A stretch of DNA of 64,000 bases, from NCBI RefSeq assembly GCF_026625985.1, contig NZ_CP113116.1, positions 2,976,001 to 3,040,000 of the forward strand, read 5' to 3'. How positions within the stretch are numbered: the stretch's first letter is position 1; every line of letters begins with the position of its first letter. The notes under the pieces were generated by a model. That model was not told where the DNA came from, made no database searches, and saw only the letters and a list, made by a program, of their open reading frames with translations. Shown piece after piece: positions 16,624 to 26,067 of the stretch. This DNA is from Mycobacterium sp. Aquia_213 (GTDB taxonomy: Bacteria > Actinomycetota > Actinomycetes > Mycobacteriales > Mycobacteriaceae). Made by a program: the position numbers and the translations under genes.

Positions 16624-17429
16624 CCGAAGTCCTTGCTCCACCCCGGCCCACCCGGTCGGCCAGCAGTCGGAAAGACGATTCCTACGACGACGTCATCGAG
16701 ATGTTCCGGGCGCTGAGCGCCCTGCCGGCCGAATCGCACGAATACCTTCGTCAGCGCGAACGCATCGTGACCCGGTGCCTCCCGCTGGCTGACCACGTCG
16801 CTCGCCACTTCGGGCGACGCGGTGAAAGTCTCGAGGACCTCACCCAAGTCGCGCGGTTGGGGCTGATGAACGCCATCAACCGGTTCGACCCCGACAAGGG
16901 GCCCAGTTTTATCGGGTTCGCGATTCCCACCATGATGGGCGAGGTTCGGCGCTATTTCCGCGATTTCAGCTGGGGCATGCGGGTGCCACGCCGGCTGCGT
17001 GAACTGCACGTCCAAATTGGCAGGGCGACAGCGGATTTGGCCCAGAAGCTGGGCCGGGCCCCGACCGCCCGCGAGCTGTCGGAGGAGCTCGGAGTCGCTC
17101 ACAGCGAGATCGTCGAATGCCTCGTCGCCGGCGACGCCTACCAGCTGGACTCCCTGGACGCGCCGATGGGCGCCGACGGATCCGGTCGGGCACGCCTGGT
17201 GGCCGACACGGTCGGTGGCATCGACCCCCAGATCGACCACATCACCAACCGCGAAGCGGTGCGCTCCCTGATAGCCGAACTCCCGGAGCGCGAACGGGAG
17301 GTTCTGCACATGCGGTTCTTCGAATCGATGACACAGAGCCACATCGCGAAGCGCATCGGGGTGTCTCAGATGCAGGTGTCGCGCATTCTGGCGAATACCC
17401 TGACCACCCTGCGTGACCAGCTGGAATAG
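16620..17429 (+). CDS. SigF-like (SigB/F/G family) RNA polymerase sigma factor
   Basis: A 269-residue alternative sigma factor. Region 2 (RCLPLADHVARHFGRRGESLEDLTQVARLGL...FDPDKG) gives core and -10 binding, SFIGFAIPTMMGEVRRYFRD is typical of the SigF/SigB group, region 3 follows, and region 4 ends with LPEREREVLHMRFFESMTQSHIAKRIGVSQMQVSRIL. It is clearly related to mycobacterial SigF but the neighbours differ: no UsfX/RsbW-type anti-sigma gene lies next to it, so it is probably a SigF paralogue. Translation may be coupled to the 22-codon leader. A lipoprotein gene follows 106 bp downstream. Confidence 0.88.
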   Translation: MTEVLAPPRPTRSASSRKDDSYDDVIEMFRALSALPAESHEYLRQRERIVTRCLPLADHVARHFGRRGESLEDLTQVARLGLMNAINRFDPDKGPSFIGFAIPTMMGEVRRYFRDFSWGMRVPRRLRELHVQIGRATADLAQKLGRAPTARELSEELGVAHSEIVECLVAGDAYQLDSLDAPMGADGSGRARLVADTVGGIDPQIDHITNREAVRSLIAELPEREREVLHMRFFESMTQSHIAKRIGVSQMQVSRILANTLTTLRDQLE

Positions 17430-17535
17430 CCCGACACATCGGTGCCCGGCCGCTCTGGCGACACCGCACGGTACTGTGCGTTTCGGGGTGAAATCGACTC
17501 CGTTGCCAGATCGAGCCTGGAAGGAGCACGATGCG

Positions 17536-18153
17536 ATGAGGCTTTCTCAACCCGCGGTCACAGGGGTCGTCACTGCGGCAGTGCTGGCGTTGACCGTGTC
17601 CGGCTGCGGCGGCAATCAGAAACCTTCGCCTTCAACATCAGGATCGGCCACCTCGTCTAAGACCAGTGCGGCGCCGACCTCTTCGACTGCCACGGCGCCG
17701 GCCGCCGATTACACCGGCTGGTTGATCCAGGTGACCGACATCGACGCGCCGGTGCCCTTCACGGGCACCCCGCCGACGAGCAACCCCAACGGCCAGCCCG
17801 GCGCGGCGACGATCTTCAATACCCAAGACAACAGCCACACCATCAAAGACACCATCCAGGTGCTGGCAGACCCCGGTGCCGCCACAAGCGCGCTGAACGC
17901 CGCGAAATCGGCACAGGGTGGCGCAATCAAGCATCCGGCCACGGACTCGGTGAAGATCGGCACGGACGGAACGGTGGTGTCCGGTAATTCCCCCGACAAC
18001 TCCAAGGGCATCGCGGTCTTGCTGTTCACCGAGGGCAAGGCCTTTGTCACGCTCGAATTCGACGGTCCGCCTGACACGCTGCCGCCCCCCGACTTCATCA
18101 ACGACATCGGCCAAAAGCAAGATGCGGCCGTGAAGAAGGGGCTCGGCGGCTGA
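17536..18153 (+). CDS. mycobacterial lipoprotein, unknown function
   Basis: A 205-residue predicted lipoprotein. The N-terminus MRLSQPAVTGVV... leads to the lipobox TVSGC, so lipidated Cys is near residue 24, followed by a Ser/Thr/Ala-rich linker. The globular part has WLIQVTDIDAPVPF, a Pro/Asn-rich NPNGQPG loop, DTIQVL and an ENDFIND-like tail. ATG 17536 was chosen because it begins directly at the signal peptide and follows AAGGAG; the longer open frame upstream is not protein-like. A shortened, frameshifted second copy lies immediately downstream. Confidence 0.85.
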   Translation: MRLSQPAVTGVVTAAVLALTVSGCGGNQKPSPSTSGSATSSKTSAAPTSSTATAPAADYTGWLIQVTDIDAPVPFTGTPPTSNPNGQPGAATIFNTQDNSHTIKDTIQVLADPGAATSALNAAKSAQGGAIKHPATDSVKIGTDGTVVSGNSPDNSKGIAVLLFTEGKAFVTLEFDGPPDTLPPPDFINDIGQKQDAAVKKGLGG

Positions 18154-18158
18154 GTCAG

Positions 18159-18397
18159 GGTTGCCGTCGGTCACCCGGCGCTGCGCCGCGGGCTGCTTCG
18201 GCGGCCGTCGCAATGATGTTGGCGGGTGTGGTGGCCGGCTGTGGCGGCGGTTCCAGGCCAGTGACATCAACAGTCCCGAAAGCTTCACGGCGACAACACC
18301 AATCAACAATCCGGACGGCCGGCCGGGCGTCACCACCAGCTTCAGCAACCCGGACCGCACGCACGTAATCGTGGACAGCATCCAGGTTTTCCCGTAA
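18159..18397 (+). pseudogene. frameshifted remnant of a second copy of the lipoprotein
   Basis: One frame encodes a lipoprotein signal end (MMLAGVVAGCGGGS, from 18213), and a different frame, from about 18265 to the stop at 18397, encodes DINSPESFTATTPINNPDG...VDSIQVF. This matches DIDAPVPFTGTPPTSNPNG...KDTIQVL of the gene just upstream. The linker is missing, the two parts are out of frame, and the protein would end about 80 residues early. It is best read as a decayed tandem duplicate. Confidence 0.75.
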
Positions 18398-18432
18398 ACA
18401 CGGATGGGGCGTGGCCGCCGTCCGTGACACGC

Positions 18433-18456
18433 ATTAAATAAATGGCTTGATTTAAT
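18433..18456. promoter_or_regulatory. candidate TetR operator (ATTAAAT palindrome)
   Basis: ATTAAAT and ATTTAAT form perfect 7-bp inverted arms 10 nt apart. It is conspicuously A/T-rich for this genome and sits 10 bp before the TetR start that heads the CAR operon, the classic position for autoregulation. Confidence 0.55.
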
Positions 18457-18466
18457 CCGCCGCGCA

Positions 18467-19144
18467 GTGTTCACTGAGGCGGTGAAAGCCGAGCGAACAG
18501 CGCGCTCCGACAGATCGATGGGTACGCGAGAGGCGATCTTGTCGGCGGCCGAATGGTTGTTTGCCGAGCGCGGAATGTATGCCGTGTCCAACCGGCAGAT
18601 CAGCGAAGGGGCCGGGCAGGGCAACAACGCCGCGGCTTGCTATCACTTCGGTACCCGGACCGAATTGTTGCGCGCAATCGAAGGCAAACACCGCGAGCCG
18701 ATCGAAGAACTCCGCGCGCAGATGCTGGACGATATCGGCGATTCGACCGAGCTGCGGGACTGGGTGAGCACCCTGGTGCGACCGCTCACCGACCATCTGG
18801 CCGCGCTGGGTGCGCCCAGTTGGTATGCGCGTTTCGCCGCACAGGCGATGGCCGACCCGACCTATCACCACGTCGTCACCAAAGACGCCCTGATGTCACC
18901 GAGGTTGGTGCAGACCATCGACGGCATCAACCGATGCCTGCCCGACCTGCCCAAGCGAGTGCGATCCGAGCGGATCGTCATGGTCCGAAATCTGCTGATG
19001 CACACCTGCGCCGAGCACGAAGGCGCACTGGCCGAGCACGGGCCGCGATCGCGTTCCAGTTGGCCGGTCGCCGGCGAGGGATTGATCGACGCGATCGTCG
19101 GGTTGTGGCGCGCGCCGGTCCATGTGAGCGCGGCGGGCGACTGA
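18467..19144 (+). CDS. TetR family transcriptional regulator
   Basis: A 225-residue repressor. The N-terminal helix-turn-helix reads TREAILSAAEWLFAERG...SNRQISEGAGQGNNAAACYHFGTRTELLRAI, as in TetR proteins; the C-terminal ligand domain is helical and unassigned. Starts at GTG 18467 or GTG 18482 are both possible. It is followed after 21 bp by a P450 gene and heads an apparent seven-gene plus-strand operon ending with the M24-like proteins, which it probably controls through the palindrome directly upstream. Confidence 0.88.
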   Translation: MFTEAVKAERTARSDRSMGTREAILSAAEWLFAERGMYAVSNRQISEGAGQGNNAAACYHFGTRTELLRAIEGKHREPIEELRAQMLDDIGDSTELRDWVSTLVRPLTDHLAALGAPSWYARFAAQAMADPTYHHVVTKDALMSPRLVQTIDGINRCLPDLPKRVRSERIVMVRNLLMHTCAEHEGALAEHGPRSRSSWPVAGEGLIDAIVGLWRAPVHVSAAGD

Positions 19145-19165
19145 CCACCCTTAGCGAGGAGCACG

Positions 19166-20395
19166 ATGACCGACATCTCAACTGATCCAGCTACCGACAT
19201 TCCGGACTTCCCGATGACGCGGGCTGCGGGCTGCCCGTTCGCTCCTCCCCCGGAATCGTTGGCGCTCAACGCAACCAAACAGCTGAGCAGGGTGCGGATC
19301 TGGGACGGCAGCACACCGTGGTTGATCCACGGCTACGACGCGATCCGGTCGCTGTTCACCGATTCACGCACCAGCGTCGACGACCGGTTGCCCGGCTATC
19401 CACACTGGAACGAGGGAATGCTGGCGACGGTGCACAAACGCCCGCGCTCGGTGTTCACCTCCGACGCCGAAGAGCACACCCGCTACCGCCGGATGTTGTC
19501 AAAGCCCTTTACTTTCAAGCGTGTCGAGGGGCTGCGCCCGGCAGTGCAGAAGATCGCCGACGAGCGCATCGACGCGCTGCTGGCAGGTCCTAAGCCCGGT
19601 GACATCGTCAGCACATTGGCGCTGGCCGTCCCGACGCTGGTGATCAGCGAGATGCTGGGCGTGCCTTACGAGGACGCGGATTTCTTCCAGGAACAAGCGC
19701 ACCGGGGCACTGGGCGCTACGCAACCGAAGAGGACACCGCCCAGGGTGCCGCGTCATTGGCTAAATACATGGCCAAGCTGATTCGGACCAGGATGGAAAG
19801 TCCGTCGGAGGATCTGGTGTCCGATCTGGCGGAGCGGGTCAACGCCGAAGAGATCAGCGTGCGCGAGGCCACCCAACTGGCACTCGGCGTGCTGATCGCG
19901 GGCCACGAGACCACCGCGAACATGATCAGCCTCAGTATCGCCGCCCTGCTCGAGCATCCCGATCAACGACAGTTGTTGTGCGAGACCGATGATCCGAAGG
20001 CGATCGCGAACGCGGTCGAGGAGCTGATGCGCTACCTGAGCATCATCCAAACCGGCCAGCGTCGCATCGCCGTCGAGGACATCGAAATCGGGGGCGAGAC
20101 GATCCGTGCGGGTGAGGGCATCATTCTCGATGTCGCACCGGCGAATTGGGATAACCGCCAGTTCCCCAACGCCGACCGGCTGGACCTGGCCCGCGACGAT
20201 GGCGCACACGTCGGGTTCGGCTATGGCCGTCACCAATGCGTCGGACAGCAGTTGGCCCGCATGGAATTACAGATCGTGCTGCCCACGCTGCTGCGCCGGG
20301 TTCCGACCCTGCAGCTGGCCGTGCCGGTCGAGGAGCTTCCGTTCAAGCACGACACGTTGGCCTACGGCGTCTACGAGCTTCCCGTGACATGGTGA
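19166..20395 (+). CDS. cytochrome P450
   Basis: A 409-residue soluble bacterial P450. The I-helix oxygen-binding motif is AGHETT (residues 245-250), the K-helix has ELMRYL, and the heme ligand is Cys358 in FGYGRHQCVG. It should hydroxylate a small organic substrate, using ferredoxin electrons supplied from elsewhere, since no ferredoxin gene is adjacent. A GAGGAG ribosome site precedes the ATG. The stop overlaps the SDR start in ATGGTGA, so the two are coupled. A P450 feeding an SDR and a carboxylic acid reductase suggests stepwise oxidation and reduction of one substrate. The CYP family is not assigned. Confidence 0.93.
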   Translation: MTDISTDPATDIPDFPMTRAAGCPFAPPPESLALNATKQLSRVRIWDGSTPWLIHGYDAIRSLFTDSRTSVDDRLPGYPHWNEGMLATVHKRPRSVFTSDAEEHTRYRRMLSKPFTFKRVEGLRPAVQKIADERIDALLAGPKPGDIVSTLALAVPTLVISEMLGVPYEDADFFQEQAHRGTGRYATEEDTAQGAASLAKYMAKLIRTRMESPSEDLVSDLAERVNAEEISVREATQLALGVLIAGHETTANMISLSIAALLEHPDQRQLLCETDDPKAIANAVEELMRYLSIIQTGQRRIAVEDIEIGGETIRAGEGIILDVAPANWDNRQFPNADRLDLARDDGAHVGFGYGRHQCVGQQLARMELQIVLPTLLRRVPTLQLAVPVEELPFKHDTLAYGVYELPVTW

Positions 20396-21336
20396 AGCCG
20401 GATCTGACGCTGGCCGTGCCGGATCTGGCCGGCAGGCTCGCAGTCGTCACCGGGGCCAACAGCGGTCTGGGATTCGGCCTGGCGAAGCGATTGGCCGCCG
20501 CGGACGCCGACGTCGTGATGGCGATCCGGAGCAACGCCAAGGGCGAGGCCGCGATCGGCGAAATCCGTCGCGAGGTGCCCGCCGCCAAGCTCAGTATCAA
20601 GCAGCTGGATCTGGCGTCACTGGAAAGTGTTGCGGCACTGGGTCAAGAGCTGACAGCCGAGGGCCGGCCGATCGACGTCTTGATCAACAACGCCGGCGTG
20701 ATGACCCCGCCACAGCGGCAGGAAACCAGCGACGGATTCGAGTTGCAGTTCGGCGCCAATCACCTGGGCCACTTTGCCCTCACCGGGCATCTGCTGCCGC
20801 TGCTGCGCGCCGCGGCGTCGGCGCGGGTCGTGACCGTCAGCAGCATCGCCGCCACCCAGCCGAAACTGACCTTCGACGACCCGAACGCCCGGCACGGCTA
20901 CAAACCGATGGTCTCCTACGGTGTCGCCAAGCTGGCGCAGCTGATGTTCGCGGTCGAACTCAACCGGCGTAGCGGCCAGGGCGGCTGGGGCGTCATGTCC
21001 AACGCCGCGCACCCGGGGCTGAGCAAGACCAACCTGCTCAGCGGCGCATCGTATGGACGGGACAAACCGACGCTGCAAGCGCGGCTCACCCAATTGACCT
21101 GGCGGCTGCTGCCGTTCATGTGGCTTGACATCGACGAGGGCATCAAACCGACCCTCTACGCGGCGGTGTCGCCGGACGCCGAAGGGGGCCGCTACTACGG
21201 CCCGCGGGGCTTCTACGAAACCGCCGGGGGCGGAGTCACATTCGCCGGTGTCCCGCGGCTCGTCCGCAATGAAACAGAGATGCAACGACTGTGGCAGCTC
21301 TCCGAAGAACTCACCGGCGTCACCTACCCGGACTGA
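20389..21336 (+). CDS. SDR family oxidoreductase (retinol-dehydrogenase-like)
   Basis: A 315-residue short-chain dehydrogenase with VTGANSGLGFGLAKRLA for NAD(P) binding, INNAGVMTPP, the Ser of VTVSSIAA and the catalytic YGVAK. Its length and the N-A-G/ANHLGHFALTGHLLPLL segments fit the WWOX/retinol-dehydrogenase-like branch rather than FabG. The start at ATG 20389 overlaps the P450 stop by 7 bp. It lies 22 bp before the CAR gene and may oxidise or reduce an alcohol/aldehyde in the same path. Confidence 0.88.
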   Translation: MVKPDLTLAVPDLAGRLAVVTGANSGLGFGLAKRLAAADADVVMAIRSNAKGEAAIGEIRREVPAAKLSIKQLDLASLESVAALGQELTAEGRPIDVLINNAGVMTPPQRQETSDGFELQFGANHLGHFALTGHLLPLLRAAASARVVTVSSIAATQPKLTFDDPNARHGYKPMVSYGVAKLAQLMFAVELNRRSGQGGWGVMSNAAHPGLSKTNLLSGASYGRDKPTLQARLTQLTWRLLPFMWLDIDEGIKPTLYAAVSPDAEGGRYYGPRGFYETAGGGVTFAGVPRLVRNETEMQRLWQLSEELTGVTYPD

Positions 21337-21358
21337 CTCGAACAAAGGCAGGAGAACA

Positions 21359-24300
21359 ATGGCGTTCGTCGGTCGCACTGACGTTAAAGATCCAGGCGCC
21401 CAGCAGGACCAGTGGGAACGGTTGGCACGTCGGCGCGAGCGCCTCTATGCCGAGGACGCGCAGTTCACCGCCACCCGCCCCGACGAGCACATCGCCGCCG
21501 CGGCGCGCGCGCCCGGGCTGCGGATCGGCGAGGTCATGGCCACGGTGTTGCAGGGCTACGCCGACCGGCCGGCCCTGGGACAGCGGGTTCGCGAAGTGGT
21601 TACCGATCCCGCGACCGGACGCTCGAGACTGAACTTCCTGCCGCGCTTTGAGACTGTCAGCTACGCCGATCTGTGGGCGCGTGTCCAAGCAGTGGCCGGT
21701 GATTGGCACCAGCACCAGCAGCATCCGGTGCGGACCGGCGATTTCGTCTGCGTGCTGGGCTTCGCCAGCATCGACTACACCGTGATCGAGTGCGCCTGCA
21801 TTCACCTCGGCGCGGTGGTGGTGCCGCTGCAGACCAGCGCACCGGCCGCCCAGCACGCACCGATCCTCACCGAGACCCAACCGCGAATCTTCGCCGTCGG
21901 GATCGACAACCTCGAGAGTGCCGTCGCAGCGGCCCTGACCGGCACCGCGCCCCAGCGCCTGATCGTCTTCGACTACGAGGCCCGCGACGACGACCAGCGC
22001 GCCAGCTACCAGGCCGCTCGCGACCGGCTGGCCGCCTCGGGCAGCGGGCTGGTGATCGAAACACTCGATGATGTTGTGGTGCAAGGAAAGTCATTGCCGG
22101 CCCCGCCGCTGCACGTCGCCTCGGCCGACGACGACCCGCTGGCGTGGGTGTTCTACACCTCCGGCAGCACCGGCACACCCAAGGGCGCGATGTTCACCGA
22201 GAGCCTGTGCATCGGCACCTGGCTCGCGCAGTCCGATCAGCCCGTCATCACGTTGAGCTACATGCCGATGAGTCACCTGATCGGGTACGGCTACGTGATT
22301 TTGACCTTGGCCAACGGCGGCACCAGCTATTTCGCCGCCAAGAGCGACCTGTCCACCCTGTTCGACGATCTGGCGATGGTGCGGCCGACTTCGTTGAGCC
22401 TGGTGCCGCGGGTCTGCGAGATGTTCTACCACCACTATCAGGGCGAGCTGGACCGGCACAGCCTAACTTCAGGCGGGTCGGAGGACGCGGCCGCGGAACT
22501 GACCACCGCTATCCGCGAACAGATTCTCGGCGGCCGCGTGCTGGCGGTGGGCTGCGGATCGGCGGCGCTGTCCCCGGAAATCAAGGAGTTCATGGAGATC
22601 GTGCTCGACCAGCACCTGCTGATCGGCTATTCGTCCACCGAAATCGCGGGCGGGATGATCGTGGCCGACGAGCATGTGCTGCGACCGCCGGTGATCGACT
22701 ACAAATTGCTCGACGTTCCCGAACTGGGCTACTTCAACACCGACAAGCCCTACCCCCGTGGGGAATTGGCGGTCAAATCGGCCCGCTTCATGGCGGGCTA
22801 CTACAACCGCCCCGACCTGACGGCCACGATGTTCGATGCGGACGGTTACTACAAGACCGGCGACATCATGGCCGAAGTCGGTCCGGACCAATTGCGCTAC
22901 GTTGACCGCCGCAACAACGTCATCAAACTTGCCCAGGGCGAGTTCGTCGCCGTTTCCCGGTTGGAGGCGTTGTACTCGACCAGCCCGTTGATCCACCAGA
23001 TCTATATCTATGGCAACAGCGAACGTTCCTTCCTGCTCGCCGTGATCGTGCCCATCGATGCGGGTATCGGCACGTCGGCGATCGCCGAATCGCTGCGGCA
23101 TATCGCGCGCGACAACGCGCTCAACGGCTACGAGATCCCCCGCGATTTCCTGATCGAGACCGAGCCGTTCAGCTTGGCCAACGGCCTGTTGTCCGGCGTC
23201 GGAAAATTCCTGCGGCCCAAGCTCAAAGCCCGATACGGCGAGCGCCTGGAGCAACTCTACGCGGCCATGGCCGACGACCAACTTCAGCAGCTGCGCGCGT
23301 TGCGCACCGGCGGCGCCGACCAGCCGGTGCTGGCGACTGTCAGCAGGGCCGTGCAGGCCACCCTGGGCGTGCCGGCGGCCGACGTCTCGCCGGAGGCCAG
23401 GTTCATCGATCTCGGTGGCGATTCGCTGTCCGCGCTGACCTTTTCGACCCTGTTGGCCGACATCTACGGGGTCGACGTTCCGGTGGGCGTGGTGGTGGAC
23501 CCGACCGGGGATCTGCTTCGCATCGCCGACCACATTGAACGCCATCGCAATTCCGACGTGCTGGGGCCCAGCTACGCATCGGTGCACGACAGCGCCGGCC
23601 ACGAGGTATCGGCCGCAGACCTGCGCCTGGACAAGTTCATCGACGACGACATTCTGAAGGCCGCGATGTTGTTGCCCACCCCCACCAGTGAGATCCGCAC
23701 CGTTCTGCTCACCGGCTCGACGGGCTTCCTGGGGCGGTTCCTCGGCCTGGAATGGCTGCAACGACTGGCCGATTCGGGCGGCACCCTGGTGTGCCTGACG
23801 CGCGGCGCCGACGCCGCACATGCTCGCCAGCGCATCGAGGCGGCGCTGGATTCCGACCCCAAGCTGCTCGACCGCTTCCGGACCCTGGCCGAAGGCCATC
23901 TCGAGGTCGTGGCCGGCGACATCGGCGAACCCGGCTTCGGGCTCGACGACACGACCTGGCGGCGCCTGACCGAGACCGTCGACCTGATCGTGCATCCGGC
24001 TGCCCACGTCAACCACGTGCTGCCCTATCAGCAGTTGTTCGGCCCCAATGTCGTCGGCACCGCCGAAGTGATCCGGTTGGCGATCACCGCCAAACTCAAA
24101 CCGATCCATTACATCTCCACGCTGGGCGTCAGCGCCGTGGCTCATCAGCTCGTGGATGAAGACACCGACATCAGGCGCTCGGTTCCCGCGTGTGTCGTCG
24201 GCGACAGCTACGCCAACGGGTACGGCATCAGCAAGTGGGCCGGCGAAGTGTTGATGCGCGAGGCACACGATCTGTGTGGGCTGCCCGTGGCGGTGTTCCG

Positions 24301-24862
24301 GCCGGGCATGATCCTCGCCGACAGCCGTTACGCGGGACAGCTCAACGTGCCGGACATCTTCACACGCCTGCTGTTCAGCCTGGTGGCCACCGGCGTTGCC
24401 CCGCGGTCGTTCTACCACGCCGGTGATGCCAAGCCGCACTACGAGGGCCTGCCGGTCGACTTCCTCGCCGATGCGATCGCCGCGATCGGACCCCGGCACG
24501 GCAGCAGCTTTACCACCTACAACACCACCAACCCGCACGACGACGGCATCTCGATGGACACGTTCGTCGACTGGATCATCGCGGCGGGTTACCCGGTCGA
24601 AAAGATCGACGATTACAAGAGTTGGCTGACCCGCTTCGAGACGGCAATGGGAGCGCTGCCCGAACGGCAGCGCGCCCAGTCGGTCCTCACCGTGCTGGAC
24701 GTCTACCGTGAACCCATGCTCGCTATCGCCGGCTCACCGGTACCCGGCGCGCAATTCCAGTCCGCGGTCGAACAATCGGGTCGCGCGATCCCGCACGTCG
24801 CCCAACAACTGATCGAGAAGTACCTGGCCGACCTGGAACAGATCGGTGTGCTCACCCGGTGA
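21359..24862 (+). CDS. car: carboxylic acid reductase (CAR, FadD9-type)
   Basis: A 1167-residue three-domain enzyme that reduces a carboxylic acid to an aldehyde with ATP and NADPH. The adenylation domain carries YTSGSTGTPKG (from Tyr266). The carrier domain attaches phosphopantetheine at Ser689 in LGGDS. The reductase domain has TGSTGFLG (from Thr785) and the SDR-type YGISK (Tyr955, Lys959). Length matches characterised CARs. It needs a phosphopantetheinyl transferase, which is not in this window. A good ribosome site (AGGAG) precedes ATG 21359. Its place after P450 and SDR suggests the operon handles an oxidised acid or aldehyde. It is a FadD9/CAR homologue, and orthology to either is not established. 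Confidence 0.93.
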   Translation: MAFVGRTDVKDPGAQQDQWERLARRRERLYAEDAQFTATRPDEHIAAAARAPGLRIGEVMATVLQGYADRPALGQRVREVVTDPATGRSRLNFLPRFETVSYADLWARVQAVAGDWHQHQQHPVRTGDFVCVLGFASIDYTVIECACIHLGAVVVPLQTSAPAAQHAPILTETQPRIFAVGIDNLESAVAAALTGTAPQRLIVFDYEARDDDQRASYQAARDRLAASGSGLVIETLDDVVVQGKSLPAPPLHVASADDDPLAWVFYTSGSTGTPKGAMFTESLCIGTWLAQSDQPVITLSYMPMSHLIGYGYVILTLANGGTSYFAAKSDLSTLFDDLAMVRPTSLSLVPRVCEMFYHHYQGELDRHSLTSGGSEDAAAELTTAIREQILGGRVLAVGCGSAALSPEIKEFMEIVLDQHLLIGYSSTEIAGGMIVADEHVLRPPVIDYKLLDVPELGYFNTDKPYPRGELAVKSARFMAGYYNRPDLTATMFDADGYYKTGDIMAEVGPDQLRYVDRRNNVIKLAQGEFVAVSRLEALYSTSPLIHQIYIYGNSERSFLLAVIVPIDAGIGTSAIAESLRHIARDNALNGYEIPRDFLIETEPFSLANGLLSGVGKFLRPKLKARYGERLEQLYAAMADDQLQQLRALRTGGADQPVLATVSRAVQATLGVPAADVSPEARFIDLGGDSLSALTFSTLLADIYGVDVPVGVVVDPTGDLLRIADHIERHRNSDVLGPSYASVHDSAGHEVSAADLRLDKFIDDDILKAAMLLPTPTSEIRTVLLTGSTGFLGRFLGLEWLQRLADSGGTLVCLTRGADAAHARQRIEAALDSDPKLLDRFRTLAEGHLEVVAGDIGEPGFGLDDTTWRRLTETVDLIVHPAAHVNHVLPYQQLFGPNVVGTAEVIRLAITAKLKPIHYISTLGVSAVAHQLVDEDTDIRRSVPACVVGDSYANGYGISKWAGEVLMREAHDLCGLPVAVFRPGMILADSRYAGQLNVPDIFTRLLFSLVATGVAPRSFYHAGDAKPHYEGLPVDFLADAIAAIGPRHGSSFTTYNTTNPHDDGISMDTFVDWIIAAGYPVEKIDDYKSWLTRFETAMGALPERQRAQSVLTVLDVYREPMLAIAGSPVPGAQFQSAVEQSGRAIPHVAQQLIEKYLADLEQIGVLTR

Positions 24863-24895
24863 TCCGCAGCGAGAAGTGATCCCAACGAAGGGACG

Positions 24896-26065
24896 ATGAT
24901 GTCCAGCCCAGCCCACACTCTCTACCCGCAAGGCATGATCGGCGCACCGAAGCACCGGCACGGACAGGCCGCGGAATTCGACACCGGCCTGCCGCCCGGC
25001 ACCGAGGTGTTCTCCGCCGACAACCACATTTCGGTGGCTGACGACATCTTCTACGAGCGCTTTCCCGACGACCTCAAAGATCAGGCACCCCGGATCTGGT
25101 ATGAGGATGGCGCGTATCTGCTTGGCCAACCCGGACAATCGATGGTGGTCGGCGATTTCAGCGCGGTGCTGATGCAATACGACGATCTCGCGGGCGCGGC
25201 CACCAACAACGTCGAAGCACGGATTCGTGAGCTCGCCGAAGACGGCGTCGACAAGGAACTGGCCTTCCCCAACGCGGTGTTGGCGCTGTTCCACCACCCC
25301 GACCACGAGATTCGTGAGCGCATCTTCCGCGTCTACAACGAGCACATCGCCGGGGTTCAGGAGCGCTCGGACGGCCGTTGTTACGGAGTCGGGCTGATCA
25401 ATTGGTGGGATCCGCGCGGCGCTCGTCGTACGCTGACCGAACTGAAATCGTTGGGGCTCAAGACATTTCTGATGCCGATCAGCCCCGGCAATGACGAAAA
25501 CGGCCAGCCCATCGATTACTCCAGTACGGCGATGAGCGGGGTTTGGGACGAGATCGAAGAGGCCGGCCTGCCTATCACCCACCACATCGGCGAGAGTCAG
25601 CCGAAGTTTCCCAGCGAGGTCAACAGCGTCGCGGTCGCGATGATGGTCAACATCGACTCGTTTCGGGAGATGTTCTCCAAGTACGTCTTCGGCGGCATCC
25701 TGGACCGGCACCGGCGCCTTCGGGTCGGCTGGTTCGAGGGCGGAATAGCCTGGGTGCCAACGGCTCTGCAAGACGCCGAGCATGTCCTTGCGTCCTATCA
25801 ACACATGCTGGGCCACCTTCCCGAGCACGATATCCGCTACTACTGGAACATGCACATGTGCGCCTCGTTCATGGTTGACGGCCTAGGCCTGCGACAGATC
25901 GACGAGATCGGAATCGACAAGGTGATGTGGTCGTCCGACTACCCGCACAACGAAAGCACGTTCGGCTATTCGGAGCGGTCGCTGGCAGCGGTGGTCGACG
26001 CCGTCGGCCCCGAGGATGCCGTGCGGGTTGTCGGCGGCAACATCAAGAAATTCCTGGGGATTTGA
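24896..26065 (+). CDS. amidohydrolase family (PF04909-type) metal hydrolase/decarboxylase
   Basis: A 389-residue TIM-barrel protein of the ACMSD/amidohydrolase-2 class. The metal-site signatures are the N-terminal SADNHI (D-x-H), the central ITHHIGE His cluster and the C-terminal SSDYPHNEST Asp. This family decarboxylates or hydrates aromatic acids or hydrolyses ring products, usually with zinc or manganese. It starts 33 bp after the CAR stop and ends 2 bp before the first M24 gene. A second protein of the same family lies at 47646-48914. Confidence 0.88.
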   Translation: MMSSPAHTLYPQGMIGAPKHRHGQAAEFDTGLPPGTEVFSADNHISVADDIFYERFPDDLKDQAPRIWYEDGAYLLGQPGQSMVVGDFSAVLMQYDDLAGAATNNVEARIRELAEDGVDKELAFPNAVLALFHHPDHEIRERIFRVYNEHIAGVQERSDGRCYGVGLINWWDPRGARRTLTELKSLGLKTFLMPISPGNDENGQPIDYSSTAMSGVWDEIEEAGLPITHHIGESQPKFPSEVNSVAVAMMVNIDSFREMFSKYVFGGILDRHRRLRVGWFEGGIAWVPTALQDAEHVLASYQHMLGHLPEHDIRYYWNMHMCASFMVDGLGLRQIDEIGIDKVMWSSDYPHNESTFGYSERSLAAVVDAVGPEDAVRVVGGNIKKFLGI

Positions 26066-26067
26066 GC

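Noticed and set aside
22469..24538. Long open frame on the minus strand inside the CAR gene
   Set aside because: CAR motifs on the plus strand are complete over this whole region. The antisense product has no recognisable domain.
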